Assembly: GCA_965208275.1 (NCBI GenBank)
Contig: OZ242331.1
Span: 1,612,001 to 1,676,000, forward strand
Length of the DNA: 64,000 nucleotides
DNA from: Bin5 sp022827195
GTDB lineage: Bacteria > Chloroflexota > Anaerolineae > Caldilineales > Caldilineaceae
Reading direction: 5' to 3'
Shown: one piece after another, positions 26,351-35,154 of the stretch
Position numbering within the stretch: position 1 is the stretch's first letter
How the letters are laid out: each line of letters starts with the position of its first letter
Notes under the pieces: model-generated
Databases searched by the model: none
What the model saw: only the letters and a program-made list of their open reading frames with translations
What the model was told of the DNA's origin: nothing
Program-made: the position numbers and the translations under genes

Positions 26351-27346
26351 CTACAATGTGGCCGGACTTGCCAGCCCCTGCTCCACCTGCTGCCGCCAGT
26401 ACTCAAGATCGTCCTTCACCATCAGGCGGGCAAGTTCGGCGAAGGACACTGTTGGTTCCCAGCCAAGCTTCCGGCCGGCTTTGGAAGCGTCGCCAACCAG
26501 AAGGTCGACCTCGGCAGGCCGGTAGAGACTATCGTCCTGGACGACAAACTCCTGCCAGTCGAGTTCGGCGTGTCCAAAGGCTACTTCCAAGAAATCGCGC
26601 ACGCTGTGAGTTTCGCCGGTGGCGATCACAAAATCATCAGGCTCTTCCTGCTGGAGCATCAGCCACATAGCCCGCACGTAGTCCGGCGCATAGCCCCAGT
26701 CGCGGCGGGAATCGAGATTACCCAGGCGCAGCTCATTGCTCAGGCCGAGTTTAATCTTCGCGACAGCGTTCGTAATCTTGTGGGTTACGAATTCGAGGCC
26801 GCGGCGCGGACTCTCGTGGTTAAAAAGGATTCCCGAGCAAGCGTAGATTCCGTAACTCTCACGATAGTTCACGGTAATCCAGTGGCCGTAGACCTTTGCC
26901 ACCCCGTAAGGACTGCGCGGAAAGAAGGCTGTATCTTCGGTCTGCGGGACTTCGCGCACCTTTCCGAACATCTCACTGCTACTGGCCTGGTAGAAACGTA
27001 TCGAAGGGTCGACGATGCGGATGGCATCCAAAAGACGGGTGACGCCGAGCGCCGTGAACTCGCCGGTCAGAACAGGTTGCGTGAAGCTGGTCGGAACAAA
27101 GCTCTGTGCGGCAAGATTGTAGACTTCGTCCGGCCTGTAGTCCTGCAGAATACTGATGAGGCTCATTTGGTCCAGCAGATCGCCCTGCACGATCTCGATC
27201 TCCTGCTGGATGTGGCGGATTCGGTCAAAGTTTATCGTGCTGGTTCGGCGGACCATACCGACTACTGTGTACCCTTGCTGAAGCAAAAGCTCAGCCAGGT
27301 AACTTCCATCTTGCCCGGTAATCCCGGTCACTAGAGCTGTTGGCAT
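26351..27346 (-). CDS. gmd: GDP-mannose 4,6-dehydratase
   Basis: A 331-residue short-chain dehydrogenase-type enzyme that converts GDP-mannose to GDP-4-keto-6-deoxymannose. The NAD(P) motif reads GITGQDGSYLAELLLQQGYT, the active site YxxxK is SPYGVAKVYGHW, the SSSEMFG serine region precedes it, and the family-specific ILFNHESPRRG is present. It is slightly shorter than the typical 340-370. A GGGAGG site lies about 11 bases before the ATG. It lies directly downstream of the reductase gene at 27452-28483, so together they probably make GDP-D-rhamnose for surface glycans. Confidence 0.94.
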   Translation of the reverse strand: MPTALVTGITGQDGSYLAELLLQQGYTVVGMVRRTSTINFDRIRHIQQEIEIVQGDLLDQMSLISILQDYRPDEVYNLAAQSFVPTSFTQPVLTGEFTALGVTRLLDAIRIVDPSIRFYQASSSEMFGKVREVPQTEDTAFFPRSPYGVAKVYGHWITVNYRESYGIYACSGILFNHESPRRGLEFVTHKITNAVAKIKLGLSNELRLGNLDSRRDWGYAPDYVRAMWLMLQQEEPDDFVIATGETHSVRDFLEVAFGHAELDWQEFVVQDDSLYRPAEVDLLVGDASKAGRKLGWEPTVSFAELARLMVKDDLEYWRQQVEQGLASPATL

Positions 27347-27451
27347 CGTTCTATTCGAACCTCCCTAGCCTCATCAATAGTTGCATCAAGTGGAAGCAGT
27401 CCCAGGATCGCGACAGGCGGCTATCCGACTTATACAAGGACTCCGAAGTCC

Positions 27452-28483
27452 TCAACCATCCGCGGCTTCAGCATAGCGCGCGGGGTGGACGCCGGTGCGC
27501 TGCCGCCAGTATTGAAGCATGTCGGCCAGACTCTGGCGGATGTCGATAGTTGGACGCCATTCGGTGACCTCTACCAGCTTGGCAGGTTGGCAAACAGAAC
27601 AAGCAACATCACTGGGCCGAAGCCTGTCCCGATCCAACTCTACTCTGATGTCAGCAGCGCTCAAATCTAGCAGAATCTCCAGGACGCGCCGGATAGAGTA
27701 GGTCTTGCCGCTGCCCACATTGTAGACTGCACCTGGCTTTCCGCGTAAAGTCGCCAGCCAGTAGGCGCGGACCATATCTCGTACATCGGTAAAATCTCGC
27801 TTGGCCTCAAGGTTGCCGACCTTCAGAACTGGCTGTTGCAGACCGGCCTCGATTTCGGCGATCTGCCGTGCAAAGGCGCTGGCGGCGAAACTGTCGGACT
27901 GGCCCGGACCGATGTGGTTGAAGCTGCGCACGCGTACAGTCTGCAGCTGATAGTTGAGCCAATACTGAAAGGCCATCAAGTCCTGTACGACCTTGCTGAT
28001 GCCGTATGGAGAATTTGGCCGCAGAGGTGTTTCCTCGTCAACGGGCAGGTCGTCATTGCTGATCAGGCCATAGACTTCCGATGAGGCCACGACGAGGGCT
28101 TTTGCGGCGGGTGCATGGCGGCGCAGGGCCTCGAGCAAGTTCAGCTGGCAGCTGATGTTCAGTTCATAGGTAGCCCAGGGCTGGTCCCAGCTGGCGCGCA
28201 CGTCGCTCCATGCCGCCAAGTGAAAGACATAGTCAGGACGAACCTCCTCGACCACCTGTTCGATCCATGATGAGTTGCGGAGGTCGCCCCTGTGGAGATG
28301 CAATCTGTCCTGCAGATGCCTAATCCGCAGGTCGGCGCGGTGGACAGTTCCGTGGACCTGAGGCGCGGGCCCGTCCTGCGGCAAATCGGCGTGTTCCGCC
28401 GTGTGAGCTGTGGCTAAATTCAACAGGTATTCTGCCAGGACCGAACCGACAAATCCTGAGACACCGGTGATCAGAACGCGCAT
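27452..28483 (-). CDS. rmd: GDP-6-deoxy-D-mannose reductase-like epimerase
   Basis: A 343-residue extended SDR protein. ATG 28483 has AGGAAGGG eight bases before it; the open frame extends to 28636 without similarity. The NAD(P) motif is LITGVSGFVGSVLAEYLL and the catalytic YxxxK is NSPYGISKVVQDL. The stretch FNHIGPGQSDSFAASAFARQ followed by VGNLEAKRDFTDVRDMVRAY is very typical of Rmd, which reduces GDP-4-keto-6-deoxymannose to GDP-D-rhamnose. UDP-sugar epimerases are a less likely alternative. The adjacent gmd supplies its substrate. Confidence 0.85.
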   Translation of the reverse strand: MRVLITGVSGFVGSVLAEYLLNLATAHTAEHADLPQDGPAPQVHGTVHRADLRIRHLQDRLHLHRGDLRNSSWIEQVVEEVRPDYVFHLAAWSDVRASWDQPWATYELNISCQLNLLEALRRHAPAAKALVVASSEVYGLISNDDLPVDEETPLRPNSPYGISKVVQDLMAFQYWLNYQLQTVRVRSFNHIGPGQSDSFAASAFARQIAEIEAGLQQPVLKVGNLEAKRDFTDVRDMVRAYWLATLRGKPGAVYNVGSGKTYSIRRVLEILLDLSAADIRVELDRDRLRPSDVACSVCQPAKLVEVTEWRPTIDIRQSLADMLQYWRQRTGVHPARYAEAADG

Positions 28484-28731
28484 GGAGGAGGCCCTTCCTG
28501 GAAGCGGCATTATATCAGATTTTGTACTTGCGGCGCGAATTTCGGCCGCAGCTTTTGGGCGTATAGAACACTGGCTGGCACACCGATCCGTCCGGACACG
28601 CGATGCTTGCTGACCTCGTCTACCGGCCGGATTCACAAGCGTGACCCAGCCGCAGAAAACGGTGTACAGGTGGCCCCACCCGAAGGAAGAAACATAGTTT
28701 TTGGGCGCGGTTTAGCGAATCTTGGTCGCAG

Positions 28732-28740
28732 TGATATACT
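28732..28740 (+). promoter_or_regulatory. Extended -10 promoter before mltG
   Basis: TG-A-TATACT at 28732-28740 fits an extended -10 element. A weak TTTAGC lies 18 bases upstream. Transcription would start near 28747, about 40 bases before the mltG ATG. Confidence 0.5.
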
Positions 28741-28786
28741 GCGCGCGATGCGCGTGTCGCCCTTTACGTATTAGAGAGCAGAAGAG

Positions 28787-30001
28787 ATGCCTGAACCGAT
28801 CAATTGCGCAAGGACAGTTTTTCCCGCCGGAATGGGAGTACGTCGGATGCCAGGTATGGGACTTTTCATCCTTATCTTAATCCTGTCAGTTGCTGCGGCT
28901 TCGTGCAGCCGCGGGCAGGAGTTGAGGGCATACCTGGAGGCGAACCGTGCCGACCTGAACGTTCCTGCGTCCTATGATGATCGGACCATCGAGTTCAGAA
29001 TAGAGCCCGGAACCTTGGCGCGCGACATCGCCGATCAGCTGCTTTTGGCAGGGCTGGTAGGCGATTCCAAGCTGTTTGAGGCATACGTGCGTGCAATGGG
29101 AATGGACCAGGACCTGAAGGCCGGGACCTTCTTCCTGCGCGCCAACATGACGCCGGTCGAGATCGCAGAAGTTTTGAGCAGTGACCTGGCCGCCGGAATT
29201 CGTGTGACCATCCGGGAAGGTTGGAGGCTCGAACAGGTGGCCGACTTTCTCGATGCAGAGGGGAGAGTGTCAGGCGAAGCCTATCGACGCATCGCGCTAG
29301 GACCTGACTTCCGCGCGCTTGAGGATGCGATTCTCGCGCAGAACGGCGCGGGCGGACAGGGCAGTTCGCAGACCTGTTGCGAAGACGTCCAAAAACGATG
29401 GCCGTTTTTGGCGTCCCTGCCACCGGGCGGAAGCCTGGAAGGTTATCTTTTTCCCGCGACCTATATCCTGCCGGCGGAGGGGCCGGATGCGGCGGGCCTC
29501 ATATTAAGGCAGTTGGATGCATTTGGCGAGCGAATGGCGCCGCTACACGAGCGGGCGGCAAACGGCAGAAGTCCGGCTCTGACCCTGCACGGGGTCCTGG
29601 TGCTGGCGAGTATTGTCGAGCGGGAGGCTGTCGTGGATCTGGAGCGGGCCGCCATCGCGGGTGTGCTCGTCAATCGCCTCAATGCGGGTATGCGGCTCGA
29701 GGTAGACGCCACAGTACAATACGCGATGGGTTACCAAGAGGAGAGCGGCCAGTGGTGGAAAACGCCTGTATTCCTGGAAGAGTACCAGGGCGTTGCCAGC
29801 CCATACAATACCTACCTGGAAGCGGGCCTGCCGCCCGGCCCGATCGCCAGCCCAGGTGAAGACGCCTTTCGCGCGGCGTTGAATCCGGAGCAGCACGACT
29901 TCTACTATTACGTGGCCACGCCCGACGGCAGCGGCGCGCACGCATTCTCGAAGACTTTTGCCGAACACGCCGAAAATGTGCGTCGTTACCTGGGTCGGTA
30001 G
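28787..30001 (+). CDS. mltG: Endolytic transglycosylase MltG (YceG-like)
   Basis: A 404-residue membrane-anchored murein transglycosylase that cleaves nascent glycan strands and so terminates their growth. A hydrophobic segment at residues 25-43 (GLFILILILSVAAASC) is either a membrane anchor or a lipoprotein signal ending in C43. A LysM-like region follows (IEFRIEPGTLARDIADQLLL). The catalytic block holds the essential Glu in VLASIVEREAV, then AGVLVNRLNAGMRLEVDATV, and the signature SPYNTYLEAGLPPGPIASPG. AHAFSKTFAEHAENVRRYL is the conserved ending. Codons upstream of the segment could be a slightly overlong N-terminus. Confidence 0.94.
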   Translation: MPEPINCARTVFPAGMGVRRMPGMGLFILILILSVAAASCSRGQELRAYLEANRADLNVPASYDDRTIEFRIEPGTLARDIADQLLLAGLVGDSKLFEAYVRAMGMDQDLKAGTFFLRANMTPVEIAEVLSSDLAAGIRVTIREGWRLEQVADFLDAEGRVSGEAYRRIALGPDFRALEDAILAQNGAGGQGSSQTCCEDVQKRWPFLASLPPGGSLEGYLFPATYILPAEGPDAAGLILRQLDAFGERMAPLHERAANGRSPALTLHGVLVLASIVEREAVVDLERAAIAGVLVNRLNAGMRLEVDATVQYAMGYQEESGQWWKTPVFLEEYQGVASPYNTYLEAGLPPGPIASPGEDAFRAALNPEQHDFYYYVATPDGSGAHAFSKTFAEHAENVRRYLGR

Positions 30002-30038
30002 AGACCAGCGCGTGACGCGATGCACGCGAGTCGGTCTC
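30001..30038 (+). terminator. Two-part hairpin at the mltG stop codon, no T-run
   Basis: GAGACC (30001-30006) pairs with GGTCTC (30033-30038), and inside it CGCGTG (30009-30014) pairs with CACGCG (30023-30028). It overlaps the last base of the mltG stop. Without a T-run it could be a Rho-independent terminator only of a weak kind; it may protect the mRNA end. Confidence 0.35.
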
Positions 30039-30054
30039 GCGATTACGGCTCAGA

Positions 30055-30083
30055 TTGACGCTGTAAAGGGATCTCTCTACAAT
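30055..30083 (+). promoter_or_regulatory. Sigma70-type promoter of the tRNA-Leu gene
   Basis: TTGACG at 30055-30060 and TACAAT at 30078-30083, spaced by exactly 17 bases. Predicted start is near 30090, immediately before the mature tRNA 5' end. Confidence 0.8.
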
Positions 30084-30091
30084 GAACGTCC

Positions 30092-30174
<83 letters not shown>

Positions 30175-30217
30175 CCTGCATTGCGGGCAGTGTTTCGCCC
30201 GGCATGGAGCGCAGGCT

Positions 30218-31210
30218 CTATAGCCCGGAGCCGGCGGTGTCACTCATTTCCCTCTTCGGGGGCGGCCGCGGATTCATGCAAGTTTCACCTGGTTGGAGAA
30301 CGCCCTTCTCGGTGATGAAGCCAGTTACCAGGTCGAGCGGTACCGTTTCCAGGGGCGGATAATTCACCTCCAGCAACTTCATATTCTTCAGCTCGCAGGT
30401 GCCAGCAAGCGGTTCTAAGAAGGCCCGCCGCGGCTGCGCGTCGGGCGCTCCTGTGGCGGCCGCCTTGGTCAGATCTGTCACCGGGTAGAACGGGACCCCG
30501 TAGGATTTGGCTACGATTGCCGTCGTCAGCGTTCCGATCGTGTTGGTAAAGGAGCCGTCGGCGAAGAAGGTCTCGACGCCGACCAGGACGGCGTCGCACA
30601 ATGGCATCGCGTGGGCCAGCGCGGCGTCGGGGATGAGGCGCAACCCGCACTGGAGCTCAGCTCCTCGGCGCAGGATCGGTAGGAAGCCGGCGCACGTTCT
30701 GCTCTCAGGCACGACCAGCGTTAGCTCGCTTCCGCCTTTCACAAGTGAGGCGACTACGTTCATCGCTGTGCTGCTGTAATCGTACAGCAGCAGGCTCTTT
30801 GCCTTTGACAGATGCGCGGCGCCGGCGGCGGCAATGGCGCGCAGCCTCTCCTGCCGCGCATTCTCCTGATCGCGGCTGAAGGACCTGAGCGCATTGCGTA
30901 CCTCATCGATGCTGACAGCGTTCGCCTGCCTGGAACTCAGCTCCGCCTGCAGGGGCGAGAAGCAGTTGTCGACAGCGGCCGAAAACCGTCCGCGTGTGCT
31001 CAGAAAGTAGTCGACGAGCGAAAGCGCCTGGCCCGCGAGAAGGGGCCCGGACGGGGATTCGCTGTCCTTGGCCAGCCGTTCAAGCGCCTCCGTGAAAATC
31101 CCGATCACCGCGCTCGTGCCCAGCGGTCCTGAATTCTCGATCGAAGTGAGGAGCCGGCGCACGGAGGTGGGGAACGAGGCAAGTTTAGTGTCGCGGGGCG
31201 CCGTTTTCAT
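30218..31210 (-). CDS. eIF2B/MtnA-fold protein (initiation factor 2B-like), lacking isomerase residues
   Basis: A 330-residue protein of the IF-2B superfamily, which includes eukaryotic eIF2B alpha/beta/delta and sugar-1-phosphate isomerases (MtnA, ribose-1,5-bisphosphate isomerase). The N-terminal half is helical. At the catalytic Cys position of the isomerases it reads LYDYSST (142-148), and at the catalytic Asp position VGVETFFADGS with E213. Both changes match the non-catalytic eIF2B subunits, so I infer a ligand-binding or regulatory role rather than isomerisation. It is the last gene of a run, two bases after a PfkB kinase, with AAGGAAAG as ribosome site. Confidence 0.8.
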   Translation of the reverse strand: MKTAPRDTKLASFPTSVRRLLTSIENSGPLGTSAVIGIFTEALERLAKDSESPSGPLLAGQALSLVDYFLSTRGRFSAAVDNCFSPLQAELSSRQANAVSIDEVRNALRSFSRDQENARQERLRAIAAAGAAHLSKAKSLLLYDYSSTAMNVVASLVKGGSELTLVVPESRTCAGFLPILRRGAELQCGLRLIPDAALAHAMPLCDAVLVGVETFFADGSFTNTIGTLTTAIVAKSYGVPFYPVTDLTKAAATGAPDAQPRRAFLEPLAGTCELKNMKLLEVNYPPLETVPLDLVTGFITEKGVLQPGETCMNPRPPPKREMSDTAGSGL

Positions 31211-31212
31211 CT

Positions 31213-32199
31213 CTATCTTTCCTTCAGTAGGCGCGTGATATCGGCCGAATCAATAACGGTCCCCTGAGAACCATGTCCCGTACAAACGATGGCGGCGACG
31301 GCCGCGCCGTAGCCGGCCGCTTCAGCCAGGGGCAAGCCGCGTGCCAGGCCATACAGCGTGCCGGCGGCAACGCCATCGCCGGCGCCGACAGAGTCGGCAA
31401 TGGGCAGCGCAAAAGCCGGCACCCGTTCCATGCTCTGCGATGTGGCGCAAACCAGTCCGTCGGCGCCGTTCTTTACGACGACGGCGCGTGCGCCGGCATC
31501 CACGAGTTTTCGGGTCGCCGCTTCCATGTCAGCAACTCCCGTCACCGTCTCCGCCTCATAGGCGTTGGCGAAGAGGATGTCCGCCTGGCTGATAATTTCG
31601 CGGACCAGCCGCGGCTGGCTGTCGCAAATCGCCCGGTTCAGATCGATCGACAGGGCCGCCGGTGAGTCCTTGGCGAGGGCAATCCACCGCCGACCGGCCC
31701 GCAGCTGGGACTCGGTGCCTAGTGCACCCAGGGTGAAGCCATCAATATGGACGTACCTGGCGTTGAGAGGCGCCCGCGCGCCGATATCTTCGGGGGTAAA
31801 GGCCAGACCGGACCGGTCTGAGACCAGTACGCTGTAGTCGCCCACGGCGTCAGTTATGAGCAGGACGTCTGGGGCGGGCCTGCATGGCTCCGGCACCAGG
31901 AAGGTGCCGTCTACGGCGGCCGCGTCCAGGGCGGCGTCTACTTCCCCGGCAATCGTATTGGGAACCTTGGAGATGAGGGCGACATCTGCTCCCAGGCGTG
32001 CCGCGTTAACGGCGACATTCAGGCCGTTTCCGCCGACGCTGCGCCAGCGGCCGAGGACCTCGATCTCGCGATGGCTGTCGAGCGCCGGCAGAGAGGAGAC
32101 GCCGATAATCTCCTCCGTGCAGCTTACCCCGATAACAATCAGGTCAAACCGGCGCGGCACTGGCAGGCCCTCGCCTGCAGAGGCCGAAGCAGCGCTCAT
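31213..32199 (-). CDS. PfkB-family carbohydrate kinase
   Basis: A 328-residue kinase. The N-terminal signature region shows VGGNGLNVAVNAARLGADVA, and the ATP/anion-hole motif DSVGAGDGVAAGTLYG carries the catalytic Asp. It phosphorylates a sugar or nucleoside; RIR substrate cues are not readable. Its ATG overlaps the stop of the SIS gene by four bases (ATGA, 32196-32199), and its stop lies two bases before the eIF2B-like start, which shows a tightly coupled three-gene unit. Confidence 0.9.
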   Translation of the reverse strand: MSAASASAGEGLPVPRRFDLIVIGVSCTEEIIGVSSLPALDSHREIEVLGRWRSVGGNGLNVAVNAARLGADVALISKVPNTIAGEVDAALDAAAVDGTFLVPEPCRPAPDVLLITDAVGDYSVLVSDRSGLAFTPEDIGARAPLNARYVHIDGFTLGALGTESQLRAGRRWIALAKDSPAALSIDLNRAICDSQPRLVREIISQADILFANAYEAETVTGVADMEAATRKLVDAGARAVVVKNGADGLVCATSQSMERVPAFALPIADSVGAGDGVAAGTLYGLARGLPLAEAAGYGAAVAAIVCTGHGSQGTVIDSADITRLLKER

Positions 32200-33428
32200 T
32201 TAAGCGCAGGATGAAACTCGATCAGCTGACTTTCCTGGATCGTGCGCATGTTCATCTCATACTGGAGCGGGGAATCGAATTCGAAGGCCAGACGGCCGCG
32301 TGACCGGGCCAGGAAGGTGGCGAAAAGTTGGCCCGGGACGCAGTATACGAGCGGCGAGAGCGCTTCCTGCACGTTGCCCGCCACGGGCAGTTTCACGTCG
32401 GCGCCCGCGGCAAGTTCGGCGTTGCTTTCGTCAGCGACCACGACCCCGGTGCCGCCCATCGTGCGGGTCGTGTGTAACAGTTCGCGCACACGTGAGATGC
32501 TGCGGCCTTGCGGCGCGATGAAGAGGACCTGCGTGCCCGGCCCGGTGAGAAAATACTGCTCGTGCGCCCACTCCTCCAGCTCCTGGGAGACGCCGTAGAC
32601 GCGCGGGAGCTCGTAGGTCTTGGCCGCGTAGAACAGGCTGGTAGCCAGGCTGGGCCCGGAACCGAGGATCGTATAGCTGTCGACCTCCTTTACCTTCTCT
32701 GCGTAAGCCTTGGCTGCAGGCGTGCAGAGGTCGACCGTCTGCGTGATGAGGTCGGCGGTGGTGCGCAGCTCCGCGCGCAACGCGCCGGCCTCGGCTTCGG
32801 TGAGATTGCCGCGCACGACGCCAGTGTGGAAGGCGGTCAGGTAGAGTGTCGTCAGGCTGGCCAGATAGTTCACAAGGCCAAAAGAGCCGCGGCGGGGCTT
32901 GTCCGGCTCGGTGTCGGTGGCGAGGTTGCTGGGCATGCCAATCAGTTCGCCGTCGAGGCGGACGCTCTGGTCGAGGATGGTGTCTGACTCCTGCGCCAGC
33001 CAGCCGTCGGGATTGCCGGTGATGGCGACCGTGTGCGCGCCGCCGAGACGGGCGTTTACGGCGGCTTCGACGGAGCGGGTGGCCTTGCCGGAGTTGGAGA
33101 TGCCGAAGACCAGAGAGTCCGGGGGAAGGTATTCTGCGGCGTAACGTCCGAATTCAAGGGCCTCGAGCGCATCGGTCGGAACACCTGCATAGCGGGCGAA
33201 GGCGTAGCGGGCGGCCAGACCGGCGAAGTAGGAGTCACCGCAACCGGTTATGTAGATGTGCGAGGCGGCGGCGAAGAGACTCGGATCGAGCGCCTCGAGT
33301 TGCGGCTGGACGGAGTCCATGACCGCTGGAACGGCCGGACCCTGATTGCTGATTTCATTCAGCATGTCGTCGATTGTTACCGGAATCGGTTCACCGAATT
33401 CGGCCTGGCGTATCGGGCGCGCAATCAT
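32196..33428 (-). CDS. Double SIS-domain sugar-phosphate isomerase or deglycase
   Basis: A 410-residue protein with two SIS (sugar isomerase) folds. The first carries YITGCGDSYFAGLAARYAF and GISNSGKATRSVEAAVNARL (Ser/Thr phosphate loop), the second GSGPSLATSLFYAAKTYELP, then GVSQELEEWAHEQYF with the Glu usually involved in isomerisation. It resembles the isomerase half of GlmS and AgaS/FrlB-type enzymes, which deaminate or deglycate amino-sugar phosphates. No glutaminase domain is present. Its 3' end overlaps the PfkB gene by four bases. Confidence 0.88.
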   Translation of the reverse strand: MIARPIRQAEFGEPIPVTIDDMLNEISNQGPAVPAVMDSVQPQLEALDPSLFAAASHIYITGCGDSYFAGLAARYAFARYAGVPTDALEALEFGRYAAEYLPPDSLVFGISNSGKATRSVEAAVNARLGGAHTVAITGNPDGWLAQESDTILDQSVRLDGELIGMPSNLATDTEPDKPRRGSFGLVNYLASLTTLYLTAFHTGVVRGNLTEAEAGALRAELRTTADLITQTVDLCTPAAKAYAEKVKEVDSYTILGSGPSLATSLFYAAKTYELPRVYGVSQELEEWAHEQYFLTGPGTQVLFIAPQGRSISRVRELLHTTRTMGGTGVVVADESNAELAAGADVKLPVAGNVQEALSPLVYCVPGQLFATFLARSRGRLAFEFDSPLQYEMNMRTIQESQLIEFHPALK

Positions 33429-33511
33429 CGAGTTTGGCTCCGTGTGTGACTGGTGCTGAGGGAATGGGCGGCGAGTTCGGCCACAATGGTCGCAGCAAGC
33501 TTACGCAGGAA

Positions 33512-33904
33512 TCAGAGGAGAAGCATCACGTGGCCGTCTTCGACGACGACCTCGTAGGTGCGCAGCTGGAGGTCGTAGCCGATGGCCTTGCCGCTCCTGA
33601 CGTGATACTCCATGCCGTGGCCTGGGCAGACCAGGATTTCGCCGTCGAAGGCCCACTCGGTCTCCCAGCAGGTCGCGGCGTTGCAGATTACGGTGCCTTG
33701 CAGGCGGCCGCGGCTGAGCGGTGCGGACTGGTGCGGGCAGCGGCCGTGAAGGGCAAAGTATTCGCCTTCTACATTGAAAACGGCGATCACAGCGCGGCCG
33801 GCCTGTACCTCGACTCGGGAGCCGGGTGGGAAGTCGGCCGCGGCGGCAACGGTGATTCTGCGTTTACGGCGCGTTTTGCGTGCGGGCGGCAGGGCGGTTG
33901 TCAT
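33512..33904 (-). CDS. Small Rieske-type [2Fe-2S] protein
   Basis: A 130-residue single-domain protein. The cluster ligands are C56-P-H58 (LHGRCPHQSAPLSRG) and C93-P-G-H96 (ILVCPGHGMEYHV). The 34-residue spacing is longer than the roughly 17 of Rieske ferredoxins and matches a long-insert variant of small Rieske proteins. It could pass electrons to an oxygenase or act as a ferredoxin. The start at 33904 overlaps the stop of the amidohydrolase gene (ATGA, 33901-33904). A basic N-terminus (RKTRRKRR) is unusual and might be too long. Confidence 0.85.
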   Translation of the reverse strand: MTTALPPARKTRRKRRITVAAAADFPPGSRVEVQAGRAVIAVFNVEGEYFALHGRCPHQSAPLSRGRLQGTVICNAATCWETEWAFDGEILVCPGHGMEYHVRSGKAIGYDLQLRTYEVVVEDGHVMLLL

Positions 33905-35076
33905 TTTCTGGGATGCAGTCCGAAGAAGCGGAGCGCGTTTTCGCCTAGGATTTTGCGGCGCAGGGCGTCGTCCATGTCGTAGCGCATGAGCCCGGCGATG
34001 AGATCGCGCTCAAGGTGCGGCCAGTCGGACGCCCACATTGTCGTGTCATGACCCTGGTAGAGTTCGATCAATTTGACGAGGTCGCCTCGGCGGGGGAGCG
34101 CCTCTAGTTCGTGCGTGCCGATGTACCAGTCGCGGATGTAATCGCTGGGCTTTTTCTCCAGCGCCGGTAGTTCGGTGCGGTAGCGAAGATAGGCAGCGTC
34201 GAGCCGGTACATGATGAAGGGCATCCAGGTCAGGCCGGCCTCGAGGATGGCGAACTTGAGGTTTGGAAATCGCACAGGGATGCCGGAGCAGACGACCGAC
34301 ATGATCTGCAGCATCGAGGTGAAGGGGAAGCCCATGCTGTTGACCTGCATGAGGGTATGGAAATGGGCGACGCGCAGAGGATAGTTGTCGTGTATGAGGG
34401 CCTCGATGCCGTGGAAGCTGATCGGCAAACTGTGGCGGGCGGCGGCCTCGAAAATGGGCCAATATTTTTGGTCGCCTATGGGCGGGTTGACGCCGACGTC
34501 GGGGACGCAGACGCTGACGACATCGGGGTGGGCGGCGTGGCGGTCGATCTCTTCGGCGGCGTGCTGCGGGTCTTGCGGGGCGACGACGATGGCAACTTTG
34601 ACGCCGTCCAGATGCTGGTATGCGTCTACCATGTACTGGTTGTAGGCGGTGGCGAGGGCCGCTGCCCACTTGGGTTCGGGCAGATAGCCGATGGGAAGAA
34701 GCTCGCTTGGAAAGAGGATGCTGTAGTCGATTATGCCCTTTTCCATGCGGGCGAGCAGGTCCTCTTTGGTGGCCAGTTTCGCACGGGGCGGCTTGTCGTA
34801 GGAGGAGCCGAGCCAGGCGATGTGGGCAATCATATTGCGGAGAGAGTTGCCGGGCTCGCCCTTGAAGTCGGCCTGAAGGACGGTTTCCATGCGCTTGCGG
34901 AAGTGGCCGTCCATGTAATCGAGCATGAACATGAGCGTGTCATCGACGTGGACGTCGACGTCGACGATAGTGCAGTCTTGCAGCTCGCGGCCGTACTGGT
35001 CGAGGTCTTCGTCCTGGACGGGATTGTAGGATGGTTCGACCCGTTGAACTGTGACGTCCTGGTTTTCGGTAGCCAT
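33901..35076 (-). CDS. Amidohydrolase-2 (ACMSD-like) family metal-dependent hydrolase
   Basis: A 391-residue TIM-barrel hydrolase or decarboxylase. ATG 35076 is preceded by GAGAGG; an ATG five codons earlier is also open. The first metal site is VDVDVHVDD near residue 43, the central His lies in ISFHGIEAL, and the last acidic ligand is the Asp of MWASDWPHLE. Family members decarboxylate aromatic acids or hydrolyse C-N and C-O bonds. FPNLKFAILEAGLTWMPFIM is the typical beta-strand 6-7 region. It is translationally coupled to the Rieske gene. Confidence 0.9.
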   Translation of the reverse strand: MATENQDVTVQRVEPSYNPVQDEDLDQYGRELQDCTIVDVDVHVDDTLMFMLDYMDGHFRKRMETVLQADFKGEPGNSLRNMIAHIAWLGSSYDKPPRAKLATKEDLLARMEKGIIDYSILFPSELLPIGYLPEPKWAAALATAYNQYMVDAYQHLDGVKVAIVVAPQDPQHAAEEIDRHAAHPDVVSVCVPDVGVNPPIGDQKYWPIFEAAARHSLPISFHGIEALIHDNYPLRVAHFHTLMQVNSMGFPFTSMLQIMSVVCSGIPVRFPNLKFAILEAGLTWMPFIMYRLDAAYLRYRTELPALEKKPSDYIRDWYIGTHELEALPRRGDLVKLIELYQGHDTTMWASDWPHLERDLIAGLMRYDMDDALRRKILGENALRFFGLHPRK

Positions 35077-35154
35077 CGGCGCCTCTCGCAAATTGCGGCA
35101 TCTCCTTGCTGAACCGTCAGTCGAGTTTAGCAGACGAGCGGCGGCGCAGCCAAA

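Noticed and set aside
26234..27334. Plus-strand open frame of 366 codons opposite gmd
   Set aside because: Antisense shadow of a gene with full SDR motifs.
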